Positions 1 through 8,952 of a DNA stretch of 64,000 nt are shown piece by piece. Position 1 is the first letter of the stretch. Each line of letters begins with the position of its first letter. Origin of the DNA: Streptomyces griseoloalbus (GTDB taxonomy: Bacteria; Actinomycetota; Actinomycetes; Streptomycetales; Streptomycetaceae); contig BMUD01000001.1 in NCBI GenBank assembly GCA_014650015.1, positions 102,103 to 166,102 on the forward strand. Direction: 5' to 3'. Made by a program: the position numbers and the translations under genes. The notes below the pieces were generated by a model. That model ran no database searches. It was not told where the DNA came from and was given only the letters and a program-made list of their open reading frames with translations.

Positions 1-2
1 AG

Positions 3-854
3 GTGTCGACCGATGGCGGCGCCAACTGGACCGCCGTCGACGGCACGGTGGACGGGCAGCCGATCCCCCGCGACGCCGCCGACAAGCCGGCCCTGCACGG
101 CACGATCGACGGGTACGAGAAGTTCGCGTACTCCCTCGACGCCTACGCCGGCCAGAAGGTCGACCTCCGCTTCCGCTACCAGACCGACGGCGGCGTGGCC
201 CTCAAGGGCTTCACGGCCGACGGGATCACGGTGACGGCGGACGGCGCGCCGCTCTTCTCCGACAACGCCGAGAGCGCCGACGCCGCCTGGACGGCCACCG
301 GCTTCTCCCGCGTCGGCGCGTCCTTCACCAAGGACTACGCGCAGTACTACATCGCCGAGAACCGGCAGTACGTGTCGTACGACAAGACGCTGAAGACGGG
401 CCCGTACAACTTCGGTTTCGCGAACAGCCGTCCGGACTGGGTGGAGCACTACGCCTACCAGAACGGTCTGCTGATCTGGAAGTGGGACACCTCCCAGGCG
501 GACAACAACACCAGCCAGCACCCGGGCACCGGTCTGGTCCTGCCGGTCGACTCCCACCCGACCGCGCTGAAGTGGTCCGACGGCACGCTGATGCGCAACC
601 GCGTCCAGGCCTACGACTCGCCGTTCAGCCTGTACCGCACCGACGGCATGACGCTGCACAAGGCGGACGCGGCGACGTGGATCCCGTCGTCGAAGGGCGT
701 GTCGGTCTTCAACGACCGCACCAGCACCTACTACGACGCGTCGAACCCGACCGGCGGTGTCAAGATCACTGACACCAACACGAAGATCAAGATCCTCAAG
801 GAGGCCAAGGACGGCTCGACGATCGAGCTCGAGGTCGGCCCCGCAGGCAGGTAA
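3..854 (+). CDS. Immune inhibitor A-like secreted metalloprotease, C-terminal part
   Basis: This is the last 283 residues of a large secreted protein whose start lies left of the window; the first codon shown is internal. The visible part contains beta-sandwich carbohydrate-binding-like sequence (LDAYAGQKVDLRFRYQTDGG, residues about 46-65) and the tail typical of immune inhibitor A (peptidase family M6). The NFGFANSRPDWVEHYAYQNG and LLIWKWDTSQADNN stretches are characteristic of that tail. The zinc site HExxH would lie upstream and cannot be seen. Family members are exported zinc proteases that degrade extracellular proteins. A strong hairpin terminator follows the TAA stop. Confidence 0.75.
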   Translation: MSTDGGANWTAVDGTVDGQPIPRDAADKPALHGTIDGYEKFAYSLDAYAGQKVDLRFRYQTDGGVALKGFTADGITVTADGAPLFSDNAESADAAWTATGFSRVGASFTKDYAQYYIAENRQYVSYDKTLKTGPYNFGFANSRPDWVEHYAYQNGLLIWKWDTSQADNNTSQHPGTGLVLPVDSHPTALKWSDGTLMRNRVQAYDSPFSLYRTDGMTLHKADAATWIPSSKGVSVFNDRTSTYYDASNPTGGVKITDTNTKIKILKEAKDGSTIELEVGPAGR

Positions 855-880
855 ATAGCATCTTCGCAGGTCAACACATG

Positions 881-914
881 ATCGGCGGTGACCCCCTGGC
901 GGGTCACCGCCGAT
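881..914 (+). terminator. Rho-independent-type hairpin after the protease gene
   Basis: A perfect 14-bp stem (atcggcggtgaccc at 881-894, its complement at 901-914) with a 6-nt loop lies 27 nt after the protease stop. There is no clear T-tract, which is usual in Streptomyces. Confidence 0.7.
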
Positions 915-987
915 CCGTGTTTAGGTGCCCCTGTGGCTCTCTTATTGACACCTGTTACGACACCGGCTGACACGGGGGTATGACCGC

Positions 988-1329
988 ATGGCCGCAGGAG
1001 GTTTCTGCAAGCTGCCGAACGGCACGGTGGTGGTGGCACTGAACCTGCCCAGTCCCGCCGCCGACGCACCGGCCGGCGTCCGCTTCCTCGTCCACGCCCA
1101 GAACCGGGCGCGCGCCCTGACCAGGCTGCGCAATCTGGGGCTGCGGTCGGTCTACCTGCGGGGCAACGCCGCCCCGCCGACCCCCGACGAGATCACCGCG
1201 GTACTGCACCACCCCGACGGCCTCATATGGCGCACGGCACCCGACCACGGCGTCCTGACCGGCTCCGACCTGACGGTGGAACTCTGGCACCCGATCAGAG
1301 CCCTGCTGCGACCCCCCACGCGAACCTAG
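988..1329 (+). CDS. Conserved hypothetical protein, 113 aa
   Basis: This is a small soluble protein starting MAAGGFCKLPNGTVVV. It has no signal peptide and no membrane segment, and I recognise no catalytic motif. Codon use is strongly third-position G/C, as expected for a real Streptomyces gene. The segment PAGVRFLVHAQNRARALTRL followed by LRSVYLRGN looks like a compact alpha/beta fold. It stands alone, after the protease terminator and convergent with the nicotinamidase gene. The function is unknown. Confidence 0.6.
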   Translation: MAAGGFCKLPNGTVVVALNLPSPAADAPAGVRFLVHAQNRARALTRLRNLGLRSVYLRGNAAPPTPDEITAVLHHPDGLIWRTAPDHGVLTGSDLTVELWHPIRALLRPPTRT

Positions 1330-1423
1330 GGCGCGAGGCGGTCGCGGGCAGTCGTGCCCCCTCGGGACGGCACCGGCACGGCGCCGCGAGCCGGCACCGG
1401 GCCCCGCCGCCCCGCGGCACGGG

Positions 1424-2011
1424 TCACTGCACGAGCGGCTTGCCCGACAGCTCCACCCCCGCTTCCCGCAGCTCCTCGAGCGCCCTCTCGGTGGTCTCCC
1501 GGGCCACCCCGGCGGTGAGGTCGAGCAGCACCTGGGTGCGGAAGCCCTCACGGGCGGCGTCCAGCGCGGTGGCCCGCACACAGTGGTCGGTGGCGATGCC
1601 CACCACGTCCACCTCGTCGATCTCCCGGGCCCGCAGCCACTCGGCCAGGGGCGTGCCGTTCTCGTCGCTCCCCTCGAACCCGCTGTACGCCGCCGCGTAC
1701 GCCCCCTTGTCGAAGACGGCGTCGATCGCGCCGGAGGTGACCGCGGGGGCGAAGTTCGGGTGGAAGCCGACGCCCTCGGTCCCGGCGACGCAGTGCGCGG
1801 GCCACGAGCGGACGTAGTCGGGGTTGTCGGCGAAGTGCCCGCCGGGGGCGATGTGGTGGTCCCGGGTGGCCACCACATGGCGGTAGCCGGCCGGGGCCTG
1901 GCCGATCAGCTCGGTGATGGCGGCGGCCACGTCGGCACCGCCGGCCACGGCGAGGCTGCCCCCCTCGCAGAAGTCGTTCTGCACGTCAACGACGATCAGT
2001 GCGCGGCGCAT
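1424..2011 (-). CDS. pncA: Nicotinamidase (isochorismatase-family hydrolase)
   Basis: This 195-aa enzyme hydrolyses nicotinamide to nicotinate and ammonia in the NAD salvage pathway, in the cytosol. The isochorismatase fold is clear: VVDVQNDFCEGGSL at the N-terminus supplies catalytic Asp9, FDKGAY supplies Lys102, and TDHCVRAT supplies nucleophile Cys144. The metal-binding Asp51/His53 are in ATRDHH. The frame is open further upstream, but only the ATG at 2011 gives the normal family N-terminus. It lies downstream of pncB on the same strand (208-nt gap), and PncB uses its product, so a shared transcript is plausible. Confidence 0.92.
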   Translation of the reverse strand: MRRALIVVDVQNDFCEGGSLAVAGGADVAAAITELIGQAPAGYRHVVATRDHHIAPGGHFADNPDYVRSWPAHCVAGTEGVGFHPNFAPAVTSGAIDAVFDKGAYAAAYSGFEGSDENGTPLAEWLRAREIDEVDVVGIATDHCVRATALDAAREGFRTQVLLDLTAGVARETTERALEELREAGVELSGKPLVQ

Positions 2012-2138
2012 GGTCGGTGTCCTTCGACTAAGGGGTCGGGGTCGGGATGGGGGCGGGCCCGGCCGGTGAACCTCCGAGCCTATTGAATCGGGGACAGCGC
2101 GGACAGGGGCACGGCAGGGCGGGCGGAAGCCCCGGCCC

Positions 2139-2205
2139 GCGTACGGGGGAGCCCGCCCGGGCGTACGGGGAGCCCCGTCCGGCGTACACGGGGGCACGCC
2201 CGACG
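2139..2205. repeat. Three imperfect 22-bp tandem repeats between pncB and pncA
   Basis: A unit beginning gcgtacggggg/agccc is repeated at about 2139, 2161 and 2182, the third copy diverged. It fills most of the intergenic gap. It may form secondary structure in a pncB-pncA transcript; no function is implied. Confidence 0.5.
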
Positions 2206-2219
2206 GGCGGCACGCTGCT

Positions 2220-3566
2220 TCAGCTACCCGACGGCCCGTGCGCGTACTCCGTCGGAAGGACGGGTTCCCCACGGGAGAGCTGCGTAGCCGACAACGGCAG
2301 GCCCGCGCGGGCCGCCGCGTGCCGGTCGCGGACCGTGTCCAGCGGCTCGCGGGCGATCACCTCGCCGCCCTTGACCAGCGGCACCAGCAGCTGCCGGTCG
2401 GCCAGCTCGGCGGGCACCTGTCCGGTGCCGACCACCTCGGCCTCGGCGACGCCGTACTCGTCCAGCCGCCGCGCCGCCCACTTGCGGCCGCCGACGGAGG
2501 TCTTGCCGCCGGTGGACTTCTTCGCCACCGGCACCAGCGGGGCCTTCGGGTCGGCGGACGCGGCACGGGCGACCAGCTTGTAGACCATGGAGGCCGTCGG
2601 GTGCCCGGAGCCGGTCACCAGCTGGGTCCCCACCCCGTACGCGTCCACGGGCGCCGCGGCCAGCGAGGCGATCGCGTACTCGTCCAGGTCCGAGGTCACG
2701 ATGATCTTCGTGCCGGTGGCGCCCAGCTCGTCCAGCTGCTGCCGCACCCGGTGCGCCACCAGCAGCAGGTCGCCGGAGTCGATCCGCACGGCGCCCAGTT
2801 CCGGCCCGGCGACCTCGACGGCCGTACGGACCGCCTCGGCCACGTCATAGGTGTCCACGAGCAACGTCGTACCGCCGCCGAGGGAGTCCACCTGGGCCCG
2901 GAAGGCGTCCCGCTCGCTGTCGTGGAGCAGGGTGAAGGCGTGGGCGGAGGTGCCCACGGTCGGGATGTTGTAGCGGAAGCCGGCCGCCAGGTCGGAGGTG
3001 GAGGCGAAGCCGCCGACGTAGGCGGCCCGCGAGGCGGCCACCGCGGCCAGCTCGTGGGTGCGCCGGGCGCCCATCTCGATCAGCGGCCGGTCACCGGCGG
3101 CGGACGACATCCGGGAGGCCGCGGCGGCGATCGCCGAGTCGTGGTTGAGGATCGACAGGATCACCGTCTCCAGCAGCACGCACTCCGCGAAGGTGCCCTC
3201 GACCCGCATGATCGGCGAGCCCGGGAAGTACACCTCGCCCTCGGGATAGCCCCAGATGTCACCGGAGAAGCGGTAACCGGCCAGCCAGTCCAGCGTCCGA
3301 CCGTCCACGATGTTCTTCTCCCGCAGGAACCCGAGGACGCCCGGGTCGAAGCGGAAGTTCTCCACCGCGTCCAGCACCCGCCCGGTGCCGGCCACCACGC
3401 CGTAGCGGCGGCCGTCGGGCAGCCGCCGGGTGAAGACCTCGAACACGCTGCGCCGCCCGGCCGTACCGGCCTTCAGCGCGGCGCGCAGCATCGTCAGCTC
3501 GTACTGGTCCGTGAAGAGTGCCGTCGAGGGAACGTCCACCGGCAGCCCAAGGTCCGCTGTGTTCAT
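2220..3566 (-). CDS. pncB: Nicotinate phosphoribosyltransferase
   Basis: This 448-aa enzyme converts nicotinate and PRPP to nicotinate mononucleotide, the committed step of the Preiss-Handler NAD salvage pathway. Recognisable family features are [13 protein letters not shown] near the N-terminus (residues about 15-27), the substrate region [10 protein letters not shown] with the modifiable His, GTSAHAF, and the phosphate-binding end VRIDSGDL and VTSDLDEY. Length is normal for the family. The ATG at 3566 fits this N-terminus. It is divergent from clpS, and the 110-nt gap between them holds a perfect palindrome, so the gene is probably controlled by a dedicated repressor. Confidence 0.95.
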   Translation of the reverse strand: MNTADLGLPVDVPSTALFTDQYELTMLRAALKAGTAGRRSVFEVFTRRLPDGRRYGVVAGTGRVLDAVENFRFDPGVLGFLREKNIVDGRTLDWLAGYRFSGDIWGYPEGEVYFPGSPIMRVEGTFAECVLLETVILSILNHDSAIAAAASRMSSAAGDRPLIEMGARRTHELAAVAASRAAYVGGFASTSDLAAGFRYNIPTVGTSAHAFTLLHDSERDAFRAQVDSLGGGTTLLVDTYDVAEAVRTAVEVAGPELGAVRIDSGDLLLVAHRVRQQLDELGATGTKIIVTSDLDEYAIASLAAAPVDAYGVGTQLVTGSGHPTASMVYKLVARAASADPKAPLVPVAKKSTGGKTSVGGRKWAARRLDEYGVAEAEVVGTGQVPAELADRQLLVPLVKGGEVIAREPLDTVRDRHAAARAGLPLSATQLSRGEPVLPTEYAHGPSGS

Positions 3567-3581
3567 GGCAGGGATGGTACC

Positions 3582-3608
3582 CCCATTTCGTCACTCTGAC
3601 GAAATGGG
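3582..3608. promoter_or_regulatory. Perfect 27-bp palindrome, candidate operator for pncB (and clpS)
   Basis: Two 12-bp arms, cccatttcgtca (3582-3593) and tgacgaaatggg (3597-3608), flank a 3-bp centre. The site is 16 bp upstream of the pncB start, where a promoter should lie, and about 70 bp upstream of clpS. It is AT-richer than its surroundings, as operators often are. An NAD-related repressor (NrtR type) would make sense by location, but the motif was not matched to a known one. Confidence 0.6.
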
Positions 3609-3676
3609 ATCCGCGTGCCGGACGGCGGGCCGTCCCAGCGGGCCGGTTTGTGCCAACACCCCCCTGCGGTGGCAGC

Positions 3677-3994
3677 ATGGGCTCTGTGACGTCACCCGCA
3701 CCCCTGGAGATCGAACGCACCGAGTCGGTGGAGGAGGTCTTCGCCGTACCCGAGCCGGACGTCCCGTGGGTCACGATCGTCCACAACGACCCGGTCAACC
3801 TCATGAGCTATGTGACGTACGTCTTCCAGACGTACTTCGGCTACTCCAAGGACAAGGCCACCAAGCTCATGCTCGACGTCCACCACAAGGGCCGGGCGGT
3901 CGTCTCCAGCGGCAGCCGCGAGGAGATGGAACGCGACGTCCAGGCCATGCACGGCTACGGACTGTGGGCCACCCTCCAGCAGGACCGGAAGTGA
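3677..3994 (+). CDS. clpS: ATP-dependent Clp protease adaptor ClpS
   Basis: This 105-aa adaptor delivers N-end-rule substrates to the ClpA/ClpC-ClpP protease. The core [20 protein letters not shown] carries the HND motif of the substrate pocket, and [12 protein letters not shown] is the second signature. The N-terminal 30 residues are the usual flexible extension. ATG 3677 gives a family-length protein; GTG at 3686 is an alternative, and the longer upstream frame is unlikely because it has no family similarity. DUF2017 follows on the same strand, a pairing common in actinobacteria. Confidence 0.92.
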   Translation: MGSVTSPAPLEIERTESVEEVFAVPEPDVPWVTIVHNDPVNLMSYVTYVFQTYFGYSKDKATKLMLDVHHKGRAVVSSGSREEMERDVQAMHGYGLWATLQQDRK

Positions 3995-4050
3995 CCGAGC
4001 CGGACATGACCCGACCCCGCCCGCAGGACCGGAAGTAGCGAATCGCCTCC

Positions 4051-4653
4051 ATGCCAGGACACTTCGAACCGCTCCCCGGCGGCGGCGCGGCCGTCGCCCT
4101 CGACGACGTCGAGATCTCCATCATCCGGTCCCTGGCCGTGCAGTTGCTGGAGCTCATCGGCCCCGGCCCCGCCGAGGACACCTCCGGCGACCCGCTCGCC
4201 GAACTCTTCGCCGAGGGCCCGAGCGAACCGCCCTCCGACCCCGTGCTGCGCCGCCTCTTCCCGGACGCCTACGGCGACCCGGGGGCCGCCCCGCAGGCCA
4301 AGGAGGCCGAGGAGCAGCGTGCCCACTCCGCCGAGTTCCGCCGCTACACCGAGAACGACCTGCGGGCCGGCAAGCGCGACAACGCCCTCGCCGTGATCCG
4401 CTCCCTGGACGCGCTCACCTCGGCCGGTGAGGGCGGGGCGGTGCTCAAGCTGTCCCCGGACGAGTCCCGCCGGTGGCTCGGCGCCCTCAACGACCTGCGG
4501 CTGGCGATCGGCTCCCGTCTGGAGATCAGCGACGAGGAAGACAGCGACCTCCTCTTCCACCTCCCCGACGAGGACCCGCGCAAGCCGATGGTGATGGCCT
4601 ACCTGTGGCTCGGCGGACTCCAGGAGACGCTCGTCTCGACCCTCATGCCGTGA
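4051..4653 (+). CDS. DUF2017 domain-containing protein
   Basis: This 200-aa soluble acidic protein matches the actinobacterial DUF2017 family. The N-terminal FEPLPGGGAAVALDDVEISI and the DPVLRRLFPDAYGD segment are characteristic. The C-terminal half is helical (ESRRWLGALNDLRLAIGSRL, then HLPDEDPRKPMVMAYLWLGG). It begins 56 bp after clpS and is probably co-transcribed with it; a role around Clp proteolysis is inferred only from this linkage. Confidence 0.85.
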   Translation: MPGHFEPLPGGGAAVALDDVEISIIRSLAVQLLELIGPGPAEDTSGDPLAELFAEGPSEPPSDPVLRRLFPDAYGDPGAAPQAKEAEEQRAHSAEFRRYTENDLRAGKRDNALAVIRSLDALTSAGEGGAVLKLSPDESRRWLGALNDLRLAIGSRLEISDEEDSDLLFHLPDEDPRKPMVMAYLWLGGLQETLVSTLMP

Positions 4654-5014
4654 ATCCGGGCCTGATGTCCGGAAAAGTCCACTGACGTGTTCGCTCAGAG
4701 GGCCCTCAAATCCGGATAACGATCGCGTCAAAGAGCCTGCCGCCTATGGGCTCTTCAGGTGCCTTTTGTCTGCTTCTTTCTGTGAAGCGCGCCACAAACC
4801 GTCCGGGTGATCAGGATGGCGGCCGTGATAAATCTTCACGACCGCCCGGCGTACACCACCCGTATGTTCCGCCGGGTGCGCCACCGAGCCGGTGACCGCC
4901 GGCCAGGCACGAGCGGGCTCCGCGAGTCCGCTCAGCTCCATCAGTCCGGGGGGATCGAGACCCGATCCGGAGCCGACAGCGGCCCGGGTCGGCATGGAGA
5001 AAGGCGCACCACAC
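4654..5014. other. Gene-free leader region of the amino-acid permease
   Basis: These 361 bp have no convincing gene. A weak hairpin at 4731-4755 (aagagcc / ggctctt) could end the clpS-DUF2017 transcript. A second hairpin at 4818-4846 (ggcgg-c-cgtga / tcacg-a-ccgcc) has a 7-nt taaatct loop, and its AT-rich apex stands out from the GC-rich flanks. The rest is probably a long 5' untranslated leader of the permease. I could not match it to a known riboswitch. Confidence 0.4.
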
Positions 5015-6442
5015 ATGGCCTCAGCGCAGGTCGACACGGAGTCCGTACCCGAGGAGGGGTACGAGCGCGGGCTCAACAGCCGTCAGGTCCAGATGATCGC
5101 GATCGGCGGCGCCATCGGCGTCGGACTCTTCCTGGGAGCCGGGGCGAACATCGCCAAGGCGGGCCCCAGCCTGATCGTCATGTACGCCCTCGCCGGCGTG
5201 ATCATCTTCTTCATCATGCGAGCGCTCGGTGAGCTCCTGCTCTACCGTCCCGTCTCGGGTTCCTTCGCCGAGTACTCGCGCGAGTTCCTCGGCCCCTTCT
5301 TCGGCTACTTCACCGGCTGGACGTACTGGCTGATGTGGGTGGTCACCGGCATGGCCGAGCTGACCGCCGCCGCGATCTACATCAACTACTGGTTCCCGGC
5401 CATCCCGCAATGGACGTCGGCGCTGGTCTTCCTGATCATCCTGTTCGGCGCCAACCTGATCTCGGTGAAGCTGTTCGGCGAGATCGAGTTCTGGTTCTCC
5501 ATGGTCAAGGTCACCGCCATCATCGGCATGATCGTGATCGGCCTCGGCGTCCTCACCCTCGGCTTCAGCCAGGCCGGTGACACCGCCGCCGTCTCCAACC
5601 TCTGGGCCTTCGACGGCTTCTTCCCCAAGGGCATCGGCTCGTCCCTGATGACTCTGCAGGGCGTCATGTTCGCCTACCTCGCCGTCGAACTGGTCGGTGT
5701 CACGGCCGGTGAGTCGGAGAACCCGGAGAAGACCCTCCCCAAGGCGATCAACACCCTGCCCTGGCGCATCGCCCTGTTCTACGTCGGCGCGCTCACCGTC
5801 ATCCTGTGCGTGGTGAAGTGGACCGAGTTCTCCGAAGGGGTCAGCCCCTTCGTGAAGGCGTTCGCGGTCATCGGCATCCCGGCCGGCGCCGGCATCGTCA
5901 ACTTCGTCGTGCTGACCGCGGCCCTGTCGTCCTGCAACTCCGGCATGTACTCCACCGGCCGCATGCTGCGCAACCTCGCCGACAACGGCGAGGCCCCGCG
6001 GGTCTTCAAGCGGCTGTCGTCCACCAAGACCCCGGCGCTCGGCATCGCCACCTCCGTGGTCTTCATGGGCATCGGCGTCGTCCTGAACTACACCGTCCCG
6101 GAGAAGGCCTTCGGCTACGTCACCTCCGTCGCCACCGCGGCCGGCATCTGGACCTGGCTGATGATCCTGATCAGCCACGTCCTCTACCGCCGCCAGGTCG
6201 TCGCGGGCCGGCTGCCCGCCTCGTCCTTCCCGGCGCCGGGCGGCTCGGTCTGCTCCTACATCGCCATCGCGTTCCTGCTCTTCGTCACCGGCCTGATCGC
6301 CTACGACGCGGACTCCAGGATCTGCCTCTACGTGATGGCCGGCTGGGCCGTCGCCCTCGGCATCGGCTGGGCGGTCCTCAAGAACCGCAACCCGGACGTC
6401 ACCCGGCGCGGCGACGCCGAGTTCGAGAAGGTCGGCGGCTAG
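5015..6442 (+). CDS. Amino-acid permease (APC superfamily, AAT family)
   Basis: This 475-aa integral membrane protein has about 12 transmembrane segments. The family start GLNSRQVQMIAIGGAIGVGLFLGAG (residues about 18-42) is the conserved first helix of GabP/AnsP/CycA-type proton symporters, and GMYSTGRMLRNLADNGEAP is the conserved cytoplasmic loop. ATG 5015 is chosen because ggagaaagg lies 10 nt upstream; ATG 4994 overlaps that ribosome-binding site. The substrate cannot be read from sequence, though the closest relatives carry asparagine, D-serine/D-alanine/glycine or GABA. It is flanked by a long leader and a strong terminator, so probably monocistronic. Confidence 0.88.
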   Translation: MASAQVDTESVPEEGYERGLNSRQVQMIAIGGAIGVGLFLGAGANIAKAGPSLIVMYALAGVIIFFIMRALGELLLYRPVSGSFAEYSREFLGPFFGYFTGWTYWLMWVVTGMAELTAAAIYINYWFPAIPQWTSALVFLIILFGANLISVKLFGEIEFWFSMVKVTAIIGMIVIGLGVLTLGFSQAGDTAAVSNLWAFDGFFPKGIGSSLMTLQGVMFAYLAVELVGVTAGESENPEKTLPKAINTLPWRIALFYVGALTVILCVVKWTEFSEGVSPFVKAFAVIGIPAGAGIVNFVVLTAALSSCNSGMYSTGRMLRNLADNGEAPRVFKRLSSTKTPALGIATSVVFMGIGVVLNYTVPEKAFGYVTSVATAAGIWTWLMILISHVLYRRQVVAGRLPASSFPAPGGSVCSYIAIAFLLFVTGLIAYDADSRICLYVMAGWAVALGIGWAVLKNRNPDVTRRGDAEFEKVGG

Positions 6443-6523
6443 GGCCCGACCTCACCGCGGACGCCGCGTCGCGGGGGAGCACTCGTGGCGCACCCCGCGG
6501 CCACCGCTCAAGGCGTCCGGCAT

Positions 6524-6564
6524 ACGGGCTGTTCCGTACCACTCCTCGGTACGGAACAGCCCGT
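6524..6564 (+). terminator. Strong 17-bp hairpin terminator after the permease
   Basis: Perfect arms acgggctgttccgtacc (6524-6540) and its complement (6548-6564) with a 7-nt loop and a T-containing tail. It lies just ahead of the JAMM protease gene. Confidence 0.8.
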
Positions 6565-6582
6565 CTGCTTATCCTGAGCCCC

Positions 6583-7005
6583 ATGCTGACCATCACCCAG
6601 GCCCTGTACGACCAGATCGTCGCCCACGCGCGCGAGGACCACCCCGACGAGGCGTGCGGCGTGGTGGCGGGGCCGGTGGGAGCCGGCCGCCCCGAGCGCT
6701 TCATCCCCATGCTGAACGCGGCCCGCTCGCCCACCTTCTACGAGTTCGACTCCCAGGACCTGCTGAAGCTGTACCGGGAGATGGACGACAACGACGAGGA
6801 GCCGGTGGTCATCTACCACTCCCACACGGCGACCGAGGCCTACCCGTCCCGCACCGACATCTCCTACGCCAACGAACCCGGCGCCCACTACGTCCTGGTC
6901 TCCACCGCCGACACCGACGGCGCCGGCGAGTTCCAGTTCCGCTCGTTCCGCATCCTGGACGGCGAGGTCACCGAGGAGGAGGTCGAGGTCGTCGAGGCGT
7001 ACTGA
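6583..7005 (+). CDS. mec: M67-family JAMM/MPN+ metallopeptidase (Mec-like, CysO-processing)
   Basis: This 140-aa zinc protease has a complete JAMM motif: Glu23 and HSHTATEAYPSRTD (His79, His81, Ser89, Asp92). Mycobacterium tuberculosis Mec+ has the same architecture and releases cysteine from the CysO-cysteine adduct. The gene sits upstream of cysO and cysM, as in mycobacteria, with a leader peptide gene in between. Because CysO here carries two residues after its Gly-Gly (see cysO), this protease may also mature CysO by trimming them; that is inference. ATG 6583 gives the family N-terminus. Confidence 0.88.
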   Translation: MLTITQALYDQIVAHAREDHPDEACGVVAGPVGAGRPERFIPMLNAARSPTFYEFDSQDLLKLYREMDDNDEEPVVIYHSHTATEAYPSRTDISYANEPGAHYVLVSTADTDGAGEFQFRSFRILDGEVTEEEVEVVEAY

Positions 7006-7092
7006 CCCCGCGATTCGGCAGGTCATCTCGTATCGCGGAAGGAAGGTGTCCGCAAGGTGAGATCACATTCCGAAGGGCGGTCCGGGAATCGA

Positions 7093-7098
7093 TACGAT
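7093..7098 (+). promoter_or_regulatory. Candidate -10 element for a leaderless cys leader transcript
   Basis: TACGAT lies 6 nt before the ATG at 7105, the spacing seen when transcription starts at the start codon. A weak -35-like ttccga is at 7068-7073. Confidence 0.45.
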
Positions 7099-7104
7099 GA
7101 CCCC

Positions 7105-7200
7105 ATGGTTCTTCTCGACGTGAGCGAACAGGCGCCGGGCACGCTGCTCGTGGCGCGGCTCCACGTCGACCTGTGCAGGCTGAACAGCGCCATCTGTTGA
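7105..7200 (+). CDS. Cysteine-ended leader peptide, 31 aa, putative attenuator of cysO-cysM
   Basis: This very short gene encodes MVLLDVSEQ... and ends RLHVDLCRLNSAIC. The RLHVDLxR...C pattern is the hallmark of small actinobacterial leader peptides found upstream of sulfur-assimilation and cysteine genes. Cysteine codons fall near and at the end of the peptide, so ribosome stalling under cysteine limitation could change folding of the 102-nt segment before cysO. No ribosome-binding site precedes the ATG, which agrees with leaderless translation. It is the likely cysteine sensor of this locus; the attenuation mechanism is inferred. Confidence 0.8.
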   Translation: MVLLDVSEQAPGTLLVARLHVDLCRLNSAIC

Positions 7201-7302
7201 TCTTCCGCTGCCGCCGCAGGCCGTGAGCCGCGGTGCACTGCCGCGTGCCGACGCGCGCCCTGACGAACCCACGACAGACTCTTCCGACAGGAGCCCTCAG
7301 CC

Positions 7303-7581
7303 ATGGCCATCGAGGTCCGCATCCCCACCATCCTCCGCCAGTACACCGACGGTCAGAAGGCGGTGGAGGGCACCGGGAACACCCTCGCCGAGCTCTTCGC
7401 CGACCTCGAGACCCGGCACTCGGGCATCCACGCCCGCATCGTGGACGGCGAGCAGCTGCGCCGCTTCGTCAACGTCTACCTCAACGACGAGGACGTCCGC
7501 TTCCTCGACGGCATCGACACCAAGCTGTCCGACGGCGACAGCATCACGATCCTGCCGGCCGTGGCCGGCGGTATGGCCTGA
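7303..7581 (+). CDS. cysO: Sulfur-carrier protein CysO (ThiS/MoaD family) with a Met-Ala extension
   Basis: This 92-aa ubiquitin-like protein carries sulfide as a C-terminal thiocarboxylate and donates it to O-phosphoserine through CysM. The start MAIEVRIPTILRQYTDGQKA and the end ITILPAVAGGMA are typical of CysO. The functional Gly-Gly is at residues 89-90 but is followed by Met91-Ala92 before the stop. A carrier must end in Gly-Gly to be activated, so the extension should be removed, plausibly by the JAMM protease encoded upstream. A ribosome-binding site (caggag) precedes the ATG, and cysM begins 6 bp downstream. Confidence 0.93.
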   Translation: MAIEVRIPTILRQYTDGQKAVEGTGNTLAELFADLETRHSGIHARIVDGEQLRRFVNVYLNDEDVRFLDGIDTKLSDGDSITILPAVAGGMA

Positions 7582-8538
<957 letters not shown>

Positions 8539-8555
8539 CACCCCACGCGGAAAAC

Positions 8556-8584
8556 GGGGCCGGAGCACGTCTCCGGCCCCTTTC
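8556..8584 (+). terminator. Terminator after cysM
   Basis: A 10-bp perfect stem ggggccggag / ctccggcccc with a 5-nt loop is followed by ttt, 18 nt after the cysM stop. Confidence 0.8.
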
Positions 8585-8614
8585 GTGTCCCCGGTGCCGC
8601 CGCCCGCCGCGGGA

Positions 8615-8749
8615 TCACTCCCGCCCGTCGTCCCGCCCGGACCTCCGCCGTCCCCGGTCCCGGTGCCTCCGGCCCCACCCGTCGACGAGCGTGGCAACCA
8701 GCGCGAGCAGTATCACCGCGACGAGGGCGAGCCACCAGGACGGGGTCAT
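8615..8749 (-). CDS. Small single-span membrane protein, 44 aa
   Basis: The peptide begins MTPSWWLALVAVILLALVAT, one membrane helix, followed by a highly basic tail (GRRHRDRGRRRSGRDD). This Trp-Trp/Leu-rich helix with VDG and an Arg-rich tail recurs in short Streptomyces hypothetical proteins. The frame stays open upstream, but the ATG at 8749 gives the recognisable form. It is convergent with cysM; its function is unknown. Confidence 0.5.
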   Translation of the reverse strand: MTPSWWLALVAVILLALVATLVDGWGRRHRDRGRRRSGRDDGRE

Positions 8750-8952
8750 GCCCCGACGGTACCGGCGCGAGCCACCCCCGCGCGCCCCCTTCCGTCCCCG
8801 GCACGCGCCCCTTCCAGCCGAACCGGTGACAGCACAGGTGAGTTCGCCCACAACGGCCACGGGTGGAGGAGCGACCACAGGTTTTGCGCCTTACGCTCGA
8901 CAAACCGCACGACCCCCGTCTCTCCACACCCGCCAGCGGAGGTTTCTGCTTC

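Noticed and set aside
4654-5014. T-box or known riboswitch ahead of the permease
   Set aside because: A hairpin is present, but no T-box sequence or other conserved aptamer motif could be found.
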